From positions 1 to 64,000 of the forward strand of contig WHUA01000003.1 of the NCBI GenBank assembly GCA_009377445.1: a DNA stretch of 64,000 nt. Direction: 5' to 3'. Both the position numbers and the translations under genes were made by a program. Under the pieces are notes generated by a model. That model made no database searches. It saw only the letters and a program-made list of their open reading frames with translations, and had not been told where the DNA came from. The DNA comes from Alphaproteobacteria bacterium. Lineage in GTDB: Bacteria; Pseudomonadota; Alphaproteobacteria; UBA8366. Positions 25,456 to 37,798 of this stretch are shown here, piece by piece; the stretch's first letter is position 1, and every line of letters begins with the position of its first letter.

Positions 25456-28140
25456 TTACGCGCCGGCCGCCATGGCAGCCTCGATCGCCGACAATGCCGC
25501 GTCGGCCGCCGATCCGTCCGGCCCGCCCGCCTGCGCCATGTCGGGGCGGCCGCCGCCGCCCTTGCCGCCGATGGCGGCCGAGCCGGCGCGCACCAGTTCG
25601 ACCGCATCGAAACGGCCGGTAAGGTCGCCGGTGACGCCGACGACGAGCGAGGCCTTGCCGTCGTTGACCGCCACCACCGCGACCACGCCCGACTTGATCT
25701 GCTGCTTGAGGGTATCGACCAGGGGCTTCAGCTCCTTCGCCGGCACGCCGTCGAGCTTGCGGGTCGCGAGCCGCACGCCGGCGATCTCCTTGGCTTCGGG
25801 TGCGGCGGAGGCGCCCCCGCCGCCGGCAGCCAGCTTCTGGCGCAGCTCCGAAACCTCGCGCTCGAGCTTGCGGCGCTCGTCGAGCAGCGACGCCACGCGG
25901 CCAGGCAGGTCGCCTGGCGCGACGCGCAGCGCGCTCGCGGTTTCGTTGAGGATACCTTCGCGCTCGGCGACGTAGCGGTAGGCAGCGTCGCCGGTCACCG
26001 CCTCGATGCGGCGCACCCCCGCGGCGACCGCGCTTTCCGAGGTGATCTTGAAGAAGCCGATATCGCCGGTGCGCCGCACATGGGTGCCGCCGCACAGCTC
26101 GGTCGAGAAGAAGCGGTCCTGGGGGCCGCCATCCGCGCCACCATCCGCGCTATCGTCGCGGCCCATCGAGACGACGCGGACCTCCTCGCCGTATTTCTCA
26201 CCGAACAGCGCCAGGGCCCCCGCCTTGACGGCGTCATCCGGCGACATCAGGCGGGTGCGCACGCCAGCGTTGGCGCGGATGCGCATGTTGACGTCGCGCT
26301 CGACCGCGGCGATCTCCTCCGCCGTCATCGGCTTCGGGTGGCTGAAGTCGAAACGCATGTAGTCGGGCGAGACGAGCGACCCCTTCTGCGTGACGTGCGG
26401 GCCGAGCTGCCGGCGCAACGCCTCGTGCATGAGATGCGTGACCGAATGGTTGGCGCGGAGCCGGCTGCGGCGGTCGCCATCGACGCGCATCTCGACGGCG
26501 TCGCCAACCTTGATGGCGCCGCGGGTCACCTTGCCGATATGGACGAACAGCGCGTCGAGCTTCTTCTGTGTCTCCTCGACGGCGAACTCGGCGCCGTCGG
26601 CGGTGAAGAAGACCCCGCGGTCGCCCATCTGGCCCCCGGACTCGCCGTAGAAGGGGGTCTGGTTGGCGATAACCATTGCGTGCTCACCGGCCTCGACCTG
26701 CTTGACCGGCTTGCCGTCGGCGACGATGCCGGTAACCACGCCCTCGGCGCTCTCGGTCTCGTAGCCGAGGAACTCGGTCGCGCCGAGCTTCTCGCGCAGG
26801 TCGAACCAAAGCGCCTCGGTCGCCGCCTCGCCGGAGCCGGCCCAGGCCTTGCGCGCCGCGGCGCGCTGGCGCTCCATCGCCGTGTTGAAGCCGGCGGTAT
26901 CGACCCCCCTGCCCTGGCCGCGCAGGATGTCCTGGGTCAGGTCGAGGGGGAAGCCGAAGGTGTCGTATAGGCGGAACGCGACTTCGCCGGGCAGCGGCGC
27001 GCCGCCGCCGACCTTCGCGGTCTCCTCCTCGAGCAGACGGAGCCCGCGGCCGAGCATGTCCTTGAAGCGGGTCTCCTCCAGCTTCAGGGTTTCGGTGATC
27101 AGCGGTTCGGCGCGGACCAGCTCCGAATAATGCTGCCCCATCGCATTGACCAGCGCCGGAACCAGCCTGTGCATCAGCGGCTCGCGGCAACCGAGCATGT
27201 GGGCGTGGCGCATCGCCCGGCGCATGATCCGGCGCAGCACGTAGCCGCGGCCCTCGTTGGCCGGCAGAACGCCGTCGGCGATCAGGAAGCTGGAGGCGCG
27301 GAGATGGTCGGCGATCACCCGGTGCGAAACGGCGCTCTCGCCGTCCGGCGGGGTGCCGCTCGCCTCGGCCGAGGCCAGGATGAGGCCCCGCATCAGGTCG
27401 ATGTCGTAGTTGTCGTGCTTGCCCTGCAACACTGCAGCGATGCGCTCCAACCCCATGCCGGTATCGATCGACGGCTTCGGCAGCGAGACGCGGGTGTCCG
27501 TGTCGACCTGCTCGAACTGCATGAAGACGAGGTTCCAGACCTCGATAAAGCGGTCGCCGTCCTGCTCCGGGCTGCCCGGCGGGCCGCCCGAAACGCCGGG
27601 ACCATGATCGAAGAAGATCTCCGAGCACGGACCGCAGGGACCGGTATCGCCCATCGCCCAGAAATTATCCGAGGTCGGGATGCGGATGATGCGGTCCTCG
27701 GGCAGGCCCGCGATCTTCTTCCACAGCGCCGCCGCGTCGTCGTCCTCGGCGAAGACCGTGACGAGCAGCCGGTCCTTCGCGAGGCCGTATTCCTTCGTCA
27801 TCAGGTTCCAGGCGAGCTCGATGGCGCGATCCTTGAAATAGTCGCCGAAGGAAAAATTCCCCAGCATCTCGAAGAAAGTATGGTGGCGCGCGGTATAGCC
27901 GACATTCTCCAGGTCGTTGTGCTTGCCGCCGGCGCGGACGCATTTCTGCGACGTGGTCGCGCGCGAATACGGCCGCGGCTCGGCGCCGGTGAAGACGTTC
28001 TTGAACTGCACCATGCCCGCGTTGGTGAACAGCAGCGTCGGATCGTTGCGCGGCACGAGCGGCGACGACGCCACGACCTCATGGCCGTGCTTGCGGAAAT
28101 AATCAAGAAAGGCGCTGCGAACTTCGTTCGTCGTGCTCAT
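25456..28140 (-). CDS. alaS: Alanine-tRNA ligase
   Basis: This 894-residue enzyme charges tRNA-Ala and edits mischarged Ser and Gly. The N-terminal class II catalytic domain holds the motif [20 protein letters not shown] and the R-x-H-T-x-F signature [19 protein letters not shown]. The editing domain shows [13 protein letters not shown] (HxxxH) and [15 protein letters not shown] (CxxxH) zinc ligands. A coiled linker and the glycine-rich C-terminal [13 protein letters not shown] of the C-Ala domain complete it. The ATG at 28140 gives [15 protein letters not shown], the normal start; the frame is open further upstream to 28419, but that part is low-complexity and runs through the recA terminator. 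Confidence 0.98.
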   Translation of the reverse strand: MSTTNEVRSAFLDYFRKHGHEVVASSPLVPRNDPTLLFTNAGMVQFKNVFTGAEPRPYSRATTSQKCVRAGGKHNDLENVGYTARHHTFFEMLGNFSFGDYFKDRAIELAWNLMTKEYGLAKDRLLVTVFAEDDDAAALWKKIAGLPEDRIIRIPTSDNFWAMGDTGPCGPCSEIFFDHGPGVSGGPPGSPEQDGDRFIEVWNLVFMQFEQVDTDTRVSLPKPSIDTGMGLERIAAVLQGKHDNYDIDLMRGLILASAEASGTPPDGESAVSHRVIADHLRASSFLIADGVLPANEGRGYVLRRIMRRAMRHAHMLGCREPLMHRLVPALVNAMGQHYSELVRAEPLITETLKLEETRFKDMLGRGLRLLEEETAKVGGGAPLPGEVAFRLYDTFGFPLDLTQDILRGQGRGVDTAGFNTAMERQRAAARKAWAGSGEAATEALWFDLREKLGATEFLGYETESAEGVVTGIVADGKPVKQVEAGEHAMVIANQTPFYGESGGQMGDRGVFFTADGAEFAVEETQKKLDALFVHIGKVTRGAIKVGDAVEMRVDGDRRSRLRANHSVTHLMHEALRRQLGPHVTQKGSLVSPDYMRFDFSHPKPMTAEEIAAVERDVNMRIRANAGVRTRLMSPDDAVKAGALALFGEKYGEEVRVVSMGRDDSADGGADGGPQDRFFSTELCGGTHVRRTGDIGFFKITSESAVAAGVRRIEAVTGDAAYRYVAEREGILNETASALRVAPGDLPGRVASLLDERRKLEREVSELRQKLAAGGGGASAAPEAKEIAGVRLATRKLDGVPAKELKPLVDTLKQQIKSGVVAVVAVNDGKASLVVGVTGDLTGRFDAVELVRAGSAAIGGKGGGGRPDMAQAGGPDGSAADAALSAIEAAMAAGA

Positions 28141-28386
28141 CGAATGCTCATCACGTACTCGCCACGTACTGCTCACCGGGCGGGGCGGCGGAGGCCCGAC
28201 CGCAAAACCCCTGAGAAAAAAGGTAAAACCGAAATCGGTTGTAACCCGCTGCCCCGGTGCCTGTCCAGCAAAGGGCGACGCTCCGGCGCGCGCCGGTCCT
28301 GGAAAAGCTAAGGCAGCCCCGACCGCGTTCAACTGGCCGCGTTCAACCGGCCGTGGCCGCCAGACGCTCGAGGCGCCCGGAAACAA
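28141..28386. other. Intergenic region upstream of alaS
   Basis: This part of the 393-bp recA-alaS gap should contain the leftward alaS promoter. I see no clear -35/-10 pair, no T-box and no small ORF worth naming. Confidence 0.35.
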
Positions 28387-28418
28387 TGCTGCGGCGCGGT
28401 GGGGACCGCGCCGCAGCA
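28387..28418 (-). terminator. recA terminator hairpin
   Basis: A perfect 14-bp stem (28387-28400 with 28405-28418) around a four-base loop. On the leftward strand it is followed by TTGTTTCC. It lies about 115 bp after the recA stop codon and before alaS. Confidence 0.75.
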
Positions 28419-28451
28419 ATGCCGAAGGGGTAGTGCTGGGTGTCTTACTTC

Positions 28452-28480
28452 GGGAGCTTCTTGGGGGAGCTTCTTGGGGG
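28452..28480. repeat. Short 13-bp tandem repeat after recA
   Basis: GGGAGCTTCTTGG occurs at 28452 and again at 28465, followed by a degenerate third unit GGGTGTCTTCTTAGG. It lies in the recA 3' region before the terminator hairpin. Confidence 0.6.
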
Positions 28481-28533
28481 TGTCTTCTTAGGGCGTTGGG
28501 AGGTGTTGGGGATGTACAGCCGTCTCGATGGAC

Positions 28534-29628
28534 CTACGCCTCCCCGGCGATGCCGGCCGCGTCGTCGGCCGCTTCCTCGGCGGTCGGGCCTTGCAGCATG
28601 GCTTCCGAGAGGATGCCCGCATTCTCGCGGATCCGGCGCTCTATCTCGGCCGCGATCTCGGCATTCTCCTTGAGGAAAGTCTTGGAATTCTCCCGACCCT
28701 GGCCGATCCGCTGGTCCTTGTAGGAGAACCACGCGCCCGACTTTTCGATGATGCCGGCATTGACGCCGAGGTCGAGCAGCTCGCCGGTCTTGGACACGCC
28801 CTCGCCGTACATGATGTCGAATTCGACCACCTTGAAAGGCGGAGCGACCTTGTTCTTGACCACCTTCACGCGGGTCTGGTTGCCGACCACGTTGTCGCGG
28901 TCCTTGATCTGGCCGATGCGGCGGATGTCAAGCCGGACGCTGGCGTAGAATTTCAGCGCATTGCCGCCGGTCGTCGTCTCCGGGCTGCCGAACATGACGC
29001 CGATCTTCATGCGGATCTGGTTGATGAAGATGACCATGGTCTTCGAGCGGCTGATCGAGCCGGTCAGCTTGCGCAGCGCCTGGCTCATCAGGCGGGCATG
29101 CAGGCCGACATGGTTGTCGCCCATCTCGCCTTCGAGCTCGGCCCGCGGCACGAGCGCCGCGACCGAGTCGATGACCATCACGTCGACCGCGCCGGAGCGG
29201 ACCAGCGTGTCGGCGATCTCGAGCGCCTGCTCGCCGGCGTCCGGCTGGGAGATCAGGAGATCGTCCAGGTTGACGCCGAGCTTCTTGGCGTAGGAGGGGT
29301 CGAGCGCATGCTCCGCGTCGATGAAGGCGCAGGTGCCGCCCAGCTTCTGGGCTTCGGCCAGCACGTGCAGCGCCAGCGTCGTCTTGCCCGAGCTTTCCGG
29401 CCCGTAGATCTCGACCACGCGGCCGCGCGGCAGGCCGCCGATGCCGAGCGCGATGTCGAGGCCGAGCGAGCCGGTCGGCACCGATTCGACCTCGACAGCC
29501 GTCTGCTGGCCGAGCTTCATGATCGAGCCTTTGCCGAAGTTCCGCTCGATCTGCGTGAGGGCGGCCTCCAGCGCTTTCTGCTTGTCCATGGTGTCCTTTT
29601 CGACGAGGCGAAGAGCCGGGTTCATCAT
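28534..29628 (-). CDS. recA: Recombinase A
   Basis: This 364-residue protein is the strand-exchange ATPase of homologous recombination and the co-protease for LexA. Walker A is GPESSGKT (76-83) and Walker B is in [12 protein letters not shown]; loop L2 contains [20 protein letters not shown]. The tail is typically acidic and alanine-rich (EEAADDAAG). The ATG at 29628 has AAGGAGG ten bases upstream. The next ATG is immediately adjacent, and MDKQKAL at 29589 is less likely because alphaproteobacterial RecA proteins carry an ALRLVE-type N terminus. An SOS box and promoter lie 125-165 bp upstream. Confidence 0.98.
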   Translation of the reverse strand: MMNPALRLVEKDTMDKQKALEAALTQIERNFGKGSIMKLGQQTAVEVESVPTGSLGLDIALGIGGLPRGRVVEIYGPESSGKTTLALHVLAEAQKLGGTCAFIDAEHALDPSYAKKLGVNLDDLLISQPDAGEQALEIADTLVRSGAVDVMVIDSVAALVPRAELEGEMGDNHVGLHARLMSQALRKLTGSISRSKTMVIFINQIRMKIGVMFGSPETTTGGNALKFYASVRLDIRRIGQIKDRDNVVGNQTRVKVVKNKVAPPFKVVEFDIMYGEGVSKTGELLDLGVNAGIIEKSGAWFSYKDQRIGQGRENSKTFLKENAEIAAEIERRIRENAGILSEAMLQGPTAEEAADDAAGIAGEA

Positions 29629-29751
29629 GGTTAACTTCCCTCCTTATTCCACAGGGCAAGGGGCGACGCAATCTGCCGCGGCGGCGGGACCTTCCCGCCT
29701 CGGGCGATGTCGAACCGCCGCGATGCAACCCCGATACAACCGATGACGAAC

Positions 29752-29779
29752 TATGTACCTATTTTGTTCTTTCTCGCAA
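29752..29779 (-). promoter_or_regulatory. Probable recA promoter
   Basis: Reading leftward, TTGCGA (29779-29774), a 16-base spacer and TACATA (29757-29752). Transcription would start near 29745, giving a leader of about 115 bases. The SOS box directly abuts the -35 element. Confidence 0.55.
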
Positions 29780-29794
29780 GTTCTTTTTTTGTTC
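29780..29794 (-). promoter_or_regulatory. LexA-binding SOS box of alphaproteobacterial type
   Basis: GTTC (29780-29783), seven T residues, GTTC (29791-29794): an exact GTTC-N7-GTTC direct repeat, the LexA operator known from alphaproteobacteria. A third GTTC lies at 29766-29769, ten bases from the first. The site abuts the candidate recA -35 box, a position suited to repression. Confidence 0.8.
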
Positions 29795-29851
29795 CGTTGA
29801 ATATCGAATTTCAGTAAGAGCTTGCCAAGAATAGGGGACCTCCGCGGCCCC

Positions 29852-31351
29852 CTACCCCTTCGCGAACTTCGCCGCCTGGCGGCCGGCAACGCGCCCGAAG
29901 GTGGCGCCGGCCATCAGGCCGGTGCCGCTGGCGTAATTGTGGAAGTAGAGGCCGCCGACCATTTCGCCCGCCGCGTAGAGCCCGGGAATCTTCTTCTTAC
30001 CGTGCCGTTCGACCTCGGCCAGCGTGCTGACCTTGATGCCGCCGAAGGTGAAGGTGACGCCCGCCGTCACGGCGAAGGCCTCGAAGGGCGGCGTGTCGAG
30101 CGGGTTGGCCCAGTTCGACTTGTTGATCGCCAGCCCCTCGGTGCAGCGGCCATCGTGGACGTTCGGATCGAACGGGACATCGGTGCGGCAGGCGGCGTTG
30201 AAGGTCTTCACCGTGCGGATGAAATTCTGCGCATTGACGCCGTCGAGCTTCGGCGCCAGCTCCTCGATCGTATTCGCCTCCACCTTGGTGATGCGGCGGA
30301 TGTGGTATTCGCTCCGGAGCAGGTGCGTCACCTTCTGGTCGAAGATCTGCCAGGCGAACATGCCGGGCTGCTGCAGGATCTCGCCGCCGTAGCGCGCGTA
30401 GCAATAGCTGTGGAAGTCCTCGCCCTCGTCGCGGAAGCGCTCGCCGTTGGCGTTCACGACGATGCTAAAGGGCACGTTGTGCTTCTGGAACTGGTCGCCT
30501 ATGGCGAGGTCGCCATAGGGCGGCGCGTTGAGGTCCCAGGCCACCGCATGGCAGCCCGACCAGTGGCCGTAGGGCATGGCGCCGATACGGAGCGCCATCT
30601 CCAGCCCCTCGCCGTTGTTGAACTCGGTCCCGCGCACCTTGGCGAGGTCCCAGCCCGGCCCGAGGTAGCGGGCGCGCATCGCCTGGTTGGACTCGAAGCC
30701 GCCGCAGGCCAGCACCACGGCCTTGGCCTTGAGGTCGTGCAACTTGCCGCCGTGGCGGACGCGCACGCCGGAGGCGCCGCCGTCGCCGTCCTGGAGCAGG
30801 TCGACGGCGGTCGCCTCGTAGACGACGCGGATGCCGGCCTTCTCCGCCATCTCGTGCAGCGTCGCGACGAGCTGCTCGCCGCCGCCGTTGATGCGCAGCG
30901 CCAGCCCGCCCCAGAACTTGAACTTGCCGTCGACCTTGAAGGCTTGCCGGCCGAGGGACGGGATCAGCTCGACGCCATGCGTGGTCATCCACTTGGCGGT
31001 TTCGAAGCTGCTGGTGACCAGCACCTCGACCAGGTCCGCGTCCGAGCGGTACTGCGTCATGCGGAAGACGTCGTCGTAATACTGCTCGTGCGTGTAGGTG
31101 CCGAAGTCGATGTTGTCGAGGTCCTCGTCGGCGAGGCTCGGGCAGAGCTGCATCAGGTCGTCGACCCCGTTGTAGGAGAAGCGGAAGGCGCCGCCGGTGA
31201 AGGCGGAGTTCCCGCCCCGCGATTCCTTGGGCGCGGTTTCCAGCATCAATACCTTGGCGCCATGCTCGACGGCGGAGAGGGCGGCGCAGGTCGCCGCGTT
31301 GCCGGCCCCCACGACGATGATGTCCACGCCCGTCATGTCGATGTCGCTCAT
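29852..31351 (-). CDS. FAD-dependent dehydrogenase, tricarballylate dehydrogenase (TcuA)-like
   Basis: This 499-residue flavoprotein belongs to the succinate dehydrogenase/fumarate reductase flavoprotein family. The N-terminal dinucleotide fold is VDIIVVGAGNAATCAAL; RGGNSAFTGG and the C-terminal GLYAAGEMVGGLYFHNY with GTGLMAGATFGRVAG match TcuA-like enzymes that oxidise tricarballylate or fumarate-like acids. The ATG at 31351 has AAGGAG upstream. It is divergent from the MlrC-like gene, with 141 bp between starts. No TcuB partner (iron-sulfur/heme electron acceptor) is beside it, so the substrate and electron acceptor remain open. Confidence 0.85.
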   Translation of the reverse strand: MSDIDMTGVDIIVVGAGNAATCAALSAVEHGAKVLMLETAPKESRGGNSAFTGGAFRFSYNGVDDLMQLCPSLADEDLDNIDFGTYTHEQYYDDVFRMTQYRSDADLVEVLVTSSFETAKWMTTHGVELIPSLGRQAFKVDGKFKFWGGLALRINGGGEQLVATLHEMAEKAGIRVVYEATAVDLLQDGDGGASGVRVRHGGKLHDLKAKAVVLACGGFESNQAMRARYLGPGWDLAKVRGTEFNNGEGLEMALRIGAMPYGHWSGCHAVAWDLNAPPYGDLAIGDQFQKHNVPFSIVVNANGERFRDEGEDFHSYCYARYGGEILQQPGMFAWQIFDQKVTHLLRSEYHIRRITKVEANTIEELAPKLDGVNAQNFIRTVKTFNAACRTDVPFDPNVHDGRCTEGLAINKSNWANPLDTPPFEAFAVTAGVTFTFGGIKVSTLAEVERHGKKKIPGLYAAGEMVGGLYFHNYASGTGLMAGATFGRVAGRQAAKFAKG

Positions 31352-31492
31352 GCTGTCGCTTCTCCTTGAAAAAATAATATGTCTTCGGCGGGGATCGGCC
31401 GGCGCTATACGCGGCCCATGCACCGCCTATAATGTTGAAATTCGAAGTCGCGTCCAGTCCCCTGACTCGCCGCTTGCAACGGAGGTATGCCG

Positions 31493-33028
31493 ATGCCCGA
31501 CAAGCAACTGAAACGCATTGCCATTCTGGGCTTCAACCTGGAGACGAACCGGTTCTCGCCGGAATGCGGGGAAAGGGAGTTCCGCGACCGCGGGCTGTTC
31601 TACGGCGAGGATATCAGCAAGGATGCCCGCCGCCCCGCCCCGGTGATCAACGGCGGCATCTGCGGCTTTTACAACGTGATGGACGCGGCCGGCCCGTGGG
31701 AGCCGGTGCCGATCGTATTCGCCAGCGCGCACCCGAACGGCCCGGCCGACCAGAAATTCTTCGACCACATTCTCGACACCATGCGGAAGGGCCTTGAAAA
31801 GGCGGGCAAGCTCGATGGCGTCTATTGCTGCGAGCATGGCGCGGGCCTGTCCAGCGAGAACGACGACCCGGACGGCGAGGTCTTCGCGCTCGTGCGCCGC
31901 ATCGTCGGACCCGGCGTCCCGGTGATCGCCACGCTGGACCTGCATGCCAACGTCTCGGACCGGATGGTGGCTTCGACCGACATCCTGATCGCCTACCGCA
32001 CCAATCCGCATGTCGACGCCTACGAGCGGGGCCAGGAGGCGGCGCGCTGCATGCTGGAGATGTTCGCCGGCGTCCGGCCCAAGCCGGCGTCGATCCGCAT
32101 CCCGCTGGTTGCCCCCTCGGTGACCCTGCTGACGGCCGAGGGGCATCCCTACGGCGACCTGATCCGCCGCGGCCAGACCAGGGTCGGGCCCGACATCATG
32201 AACGTCTCGATCCTCGGCGGCTTCGCCTGGAGCGACACCGACCGCAACGGCATGACCATAATCGTCACCGCCCGCGAGGACGCGGCCAAGGCGAAGGCGG
32301 TCGCCCGCGAGCTGGCGATCGCCGGATGGGCCGACCGGGAGCGCTACCAGACCCGCATGACCGGCCTCGCCGACGCCGCCCGCATGGCGCTCGAGGCGGG
32401 GCGCGACCGGAAGCGCCCCAACCTGCTGTTCTGCGACCCGGCGGACAATCCCGGCGGCGGCGGACGCGGCAACACGACCTACGTGTTGCAGGCCTTCGTC
32501 GAAGCGGGGGTGGAGGACGCCCTGTTCGGCGTGTTCAACGACGCGGCGCTGGTGGAGACGGCCTTCAAGGCGGGCGAAGGGGCCAAAATCGACGCCCGGT
32601 TCAATAGCGCCGAGACGAACGAGTTCTCCCTCCCCTTCACCGCCGAGACGGTGGTGGAGAAGCTGTCGGATGGCCAGTTCGTCGGCACCGCCGGCATGGT
32701 CAAGGGACGCACGGTGCAGCTCGGCCGGTCCTGCCTGCTCAGCCTCGGCGGCGTTCGCATCGTCGTCATATCGATCCGCCAGCAATGCCTCAGCAACGAT
32801 TATTTCCAGCATTTCGGGCTGGACGCCGGCAAGGCGCGCAGCACGGTGGTCAAGTCGCGGGGCCACTTCCGGGCGGGCTTCCAGCACCTCTTCCCGCCCG
32901 AGCGCATCGTCGAGATCGACGTGCCGGGGCTGACCTCGTGCAACCTCGCGAATTTTCCGTGGAAGAAGCTGCCGCGGCCGGTTTATCCGATGGACCCGGA
33001 AACGAGCTGGCAGCCGCCGGCAACATAG
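31493..33028 (+). CDS. M81-family metallopeptidase, MlrC-like
   Basis: This 511-residue protein resembles MlrC, the zinc enzyme that finishes microcystin-LR breakdown; most homologues in bacteria without microcystin have unknown peptides or amides as substrates. Family marks are FNLETNRFSPE near the start, YCCEHGAG near 115, ATLDLHANVSDRM near 145 and the CDPADNPGGGGRGNT segment near 315. The ATG at 31493 is chosen because GGAGG lies seven bases before it; the ATG at 31487 is too close to that site. Its stop directly abuts the convergent cckA stop. It diverges from the TcuA-like gene. Confidence 0.87.
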   Translation: MPDKQLKRIAILGFNLETNRFSPECGEREFRDRGLFYGEDISKDARRPAPVINGGICGFYNVMDAAGPWEPVPIVFASAHPNGPADQKFFDHILDTMRKGLEKAGKLDGVYCCEHGAGLSSENDDPDGEVFALVRRIVGPGVPVIATLDLHANVSDRMVASTDILIAYRTNPHVDAYERGQEAARCMLEMFAGVRPKPASIRIPLVAPSVTLLTAEGHPYGDLIRRGQTRVGPDIMNVSILGGFAWSDTDRNGMTIIVTAREDAAKAKAVARELAIAGWADRERYQTRMTGLADAARMALEAGRDRKRPNLLFCDPADNPGGGGRGNTTYVLQAFVEAGVEDALFGVFNDAALVETAFKAGEGAKIDARFNSAETNEFSLPFTAETVVEKLSDGQFVGTAGMVKGRTVQLGRSCLLSLGGVRIVVISIRQQCLSNDYFQHFGLDAGKARSTVVKSRGHFRAGFQHLFPPERIVEIDVPGLTSCNLANFPWKKLPRPVYPMDPETSWQPPAT

Positions 33029-35231
<2,203 letters not shown>

Positions 35232-35245
<14 letters not shown>

Positions 35246-36326
35246 CGGTCTCCTTCGGCATCCTGCGGCCTTCGATGTTCCAAACGTAGCTGATGACCTC
35301 GGCTACCGCCTGATAGTGCTCCGGCGGCACCTCTTCATCAAGCCCGACGCCAGCATAGAGCGCCCGGGCGAGCGGCGGATTCTCGACGATGGCGATGCCG
35401 TGCTCTTCCGCGACCTCGCGGATCTTATGGGCTATCAGGTCCGCCCCCTTCGCCACCAGCCTGGGCGCGCCCATCGCGTCCGGCTGATATTTGAGGGCGA
35501 CGGCAAAATGCGTCGGGTTGGTCACGACCACGTCCGCCTCCGGCACCGCCTGGATCATGCGCGCGCGGGCCCGCTCCTGGCGCACCTGACGGAGCCGCTG
35601 GCGGGCGGTCGGGTCGCCCTCGGACTGCCTGAACTCGTCCTTGAGCTCCTGGCGGCTCATCCGCATCTGCTTGTGGTGCTGGCGGCGCTGGAACAGGAGA
35701 TCGAGGACCATGATGACGAACAGCACGGCGAGCGCCGCCACCAGCATTCGCACGATCAATTGGTGGAGGACGTAGAGAAAATCGGACAATTCGAGGGACG
35801 GCGTGACGTCGAGTGAGAAAAAGGCCGGCACGAGGGTCATAAAGCCGACCGCGCCGACGATGGCCAGCTTCACGATGCCTTTCGGAAACTCGATCATCTG
35901 CCGCATCGAGAAGATGCGCTTCGCGCCCTTGACCGGGCTGAACTTGTCGAGCTTCAGCTCCATCGCCTTCGGCGAGAAGATCAGCCCGTTCTGCAGGATG
36001 GGGCCGAGCAGCGCGACGGCGAACAGAAGAAGCAGCGGCAAAAAGGTCGCGACGAATACGTCGAGCAACGTCGCCTCGATCCGCTGCAAGGAAGCGCCGA
36101 GATTGAGCGAGAAGAGATGCGGCGCCTCGACGTAAGGCAGCAACGCGCCGCGCAGCCGGGTCATCATCCATGGCGCCATCATGGCGATGATCAGCGTGCC
36201 GATCACCAGCATGAGCCAGGTATTGACCTCGCGGCTGACCGCCACCTGGCCGCGGCTGCGCGCCTCGTCGAGCCTCTTCTGCGTCGGCTCTTCCGTTTTT
36301 TGCGCGTCGTCAGTCTGTTCCGACAT
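35232..36326 (-). CDS. flhB: Flagellar export apparatus protein FlhB
   Basis: This 364-residue protein is the autocleaving switch of the flagellar type III export gate. The N-terminal part holds four membrane segments; the cytoplasmic domain contains the cleavage motif NPTH in VVTNPTHFAVALKYQ. The family start EKTEEPT appears here as QKTEEPTQKRLDEARSRGQV. It lies in the order flgB-flgC-fliE-fliQ-fliR-flhB-cckA, with 36 bp to fliR. A separate protein at 39013 is a stand-alone relative of its C-terminal domain. Confidence 0.97.
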
Positions 36327-36362
36327 GAACCCGTCCGCGCGGCGAACGCGCGGCCTCGATCG

Positions 36363-37133
36363 TCATCCGGGGAGCAGTATCCGGCTGAATGTTGTTTGAT
36401 AGTAGTTAAGAAACCACAAAAGGACCGCCGGCAAGGTAAGCAGCATCGTAAACAGGCCAAGCAGGATCTGCACCGGCAGGGCCACGAAGAAGATCGGCAT
36501 CTGCACCATGAGCCGGGCGAGCAGGCCCATGCCGGCGTAGAAGACGATGGCGTACATCAGAAAGGGCGCCGCGATCTGCATTCCGATGCGGAAACTGCCG
36601 GCCACGACCTGCGCCATCAGATTTGCGAAATCGCCGAGGGGAAGCGCGGCGCCCGGCTGGAACAGGCTGTAGCCGTCGAGCAGCGCCATCAGCATCAAGT
36701 GATGGGTGTCGGTCACGAAGATCATCAGCAGACCCATCACCGACAGGAAGACGCCCGGCAACGCGCCCTGGTCCGACAGCAGCGGATTGAAAAGCTGCGC
36801 GTTGGCGAGCCCGATCAGAAACGCGAGGATGGCGCCTCCGGTCGCAAGGGTCGACAGCAACACGCGCGCAATACTCCCCATGAAAAGGCCGACCAAGCCT
36901 TCGCCGCCCACCAGCAGGAGCAGCGAGAGCGGCGAAGCAGGAAGCGCCGGCAGCCTGTCGGACACGACCGGCGTCAGCACGACGGTGATCGTCAACGCCA
37001 GCAACAGGCGGATGCGCGGCGAGACGTAGCTCTCGCCGAAGCCGGGCAGGACGGAGATCGTCGTGCCGATGCGCGAGAATACGAGCAGGTAGGAGAATAT
37101 CTCTGCCGGCAGCAAGGTCTGCAGCGTCGGCAT
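36363..37133 (-). CDS. fliR: Flagellar export apparatus protein FliR
   Basis: This 256-residue multi-helix membrane protein is part of the FliPQR export gate. Typical features are the FSRIGTTISVLPGFGESYVSPRIR region (residues about 19-42) and VGLFMGSIARVL. It is separated from fliQ by 6 bp and from flhB by 36 bp in the same unit, as in many flagellar operons. Confidence 0.96.
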   Translation of the reverse strand: MPTLQTLLPAEIFSYLLVFSRIGTTISVLPGFGESYVSPRIRLLLALTITVVLTPVVSDRLPALPASPLSLLLLVGGEGLVGLFMGSIARVLLSTLATGGAILAFLIGLANAQLFNPLLSDQGALPGVFLSVMGLLMIFVTDTHHLMLMALLDGYSLFQPGAALPLGDFANLMAQVVAGSFRIGMQIAAPFLMYAIVFYAGMGLLARLMVQMPIFFVALPVQILLGLFTMLLTLPAVLLWFLNYYQTTFSRILLPG

Positions 37134-37139
37134 GGGGCA

Positions 37140-37406
37140 TCAGCCGATGCCGACGATGCGGTCGGCCACCGACTCCATGAAGCGCTGCATGGTCTCGAAC
37201 ATGTAGGGCAGCAGGACCAGCAGCGACGTGAACACGACCAGGATCTTCGGCACGAAGGTAAGCGTCATCTCCTGGATCGATGTCAGCGCCTGGAACAACG
37301 ATATCACCAGCCCGACGATCAGCCCGACGATCATGATCGGCGTCGCGACCTTCAACATGGTGAAGACCGCCTCGCGGGCGAAGTCCATCACTTGCGCTTC
37401 GTTCAA
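37140..37406 (-). CDS. fliQ: Flagellar export apparatus protein FliQ
   Basis: This 88-residue protein has two membrane helices and belongs to the export gate complex. The family core is VMDFAREAVFTMLKVATPIM and the loop SIQEMTLTFVPK. I place the start at the TTG at 37406: GAGGAGGGGG lies just before it and the resulting length equals that of other FliQ proteins. An ATG at 37436 would add an MRACRRGGGE tail overlapping the ribosome site. Gaps are 46 bp to fliE and 6 bp to fliR. Confidence 0.94.
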   Translation of the reverse strand: MNEAQVMDFAREAVFTMLKVATPIMIVGLIVGLVISLFQALTSIQEMTLTFVPKILVVFTSLLVLLPYMFETMQRFMESVADRIVGIG

Positions 37407-37452
37407 CTCGCCCCCTCCTCGCCTGCACGCCCGCAATGAAGACCGCGGCCCG

Positions 37453-37758
37453 TCAGATCGGCATCCGCATGATTTCCTGATAGGCGTTCAATACCCGATC
37501 GCGGACGGCGACCACCGTCTGCAGCGTCATCTCGGCATTCGAAACCGCCGTCACGACATCCATCAGCTCCGCCTGCCCGACCACTGCCTTTTCCGTCAAC
37601 GCCTCCGCCTTCCGGTTGGCATCGATCGAGTCGGCCGTCACCTTGCCGAGCGTTTCGAGGAACGTCGACTGCGGCTTCTCGCGCGCCTCCATGCCGGCGC
37701 TTCCCAGGCTGGCCGCCTTGTTGAACGCCCTGATCGCATCAGCCGGATTGATCGCCAT
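37453..37758 (-). CDS. fliE: Flagellar hook-basal body protein FliE
   Basis: This 101-residue protein joins the MS ring to the proximal rod. It shows the family end pattern VVTAVSNAEMTLQTVVAVRDRVLNAYQEI split over residues 67-95, ending IMRMPI, and an N-terminal helix AADAIRAF-like segment. It lies between flgC (40 bp) and fliQ (46 bp). Confidence 0.95.
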   Translation of the reverse strand: MAINPADAIRAFNKAASLGSAGMEAREKPQSTFLETLGKVTADSIDANRKAEALTEKAVVGQAELMDVVTAVSNAEMTLQTVVAVRDRVLNAYQEIMRMPI

Positions 37759-37798
37759 TGTCCGATACCTTTCTGGTCAGTCCCAATTTGCCCCGAAA

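Noticed and set aside
28141..28419. N-terminal extension of alaS upstream of 28140
   Set aside because: It would be translated from the recA terminator, is low in complexity and absent from alanyl-tRNA synthetases.
28452..28480. 13-bp tandem repeats as a CRISPR array or phase-variable locus
   Set aside because: There are only two good units, no spacers and no reading frame affected.
29822..31369. Rightward frame of 515 codons opposite the TcuA-like gene
   Set aside because: It is antisense to a well-supported flavoprotein with its own ribosome site.
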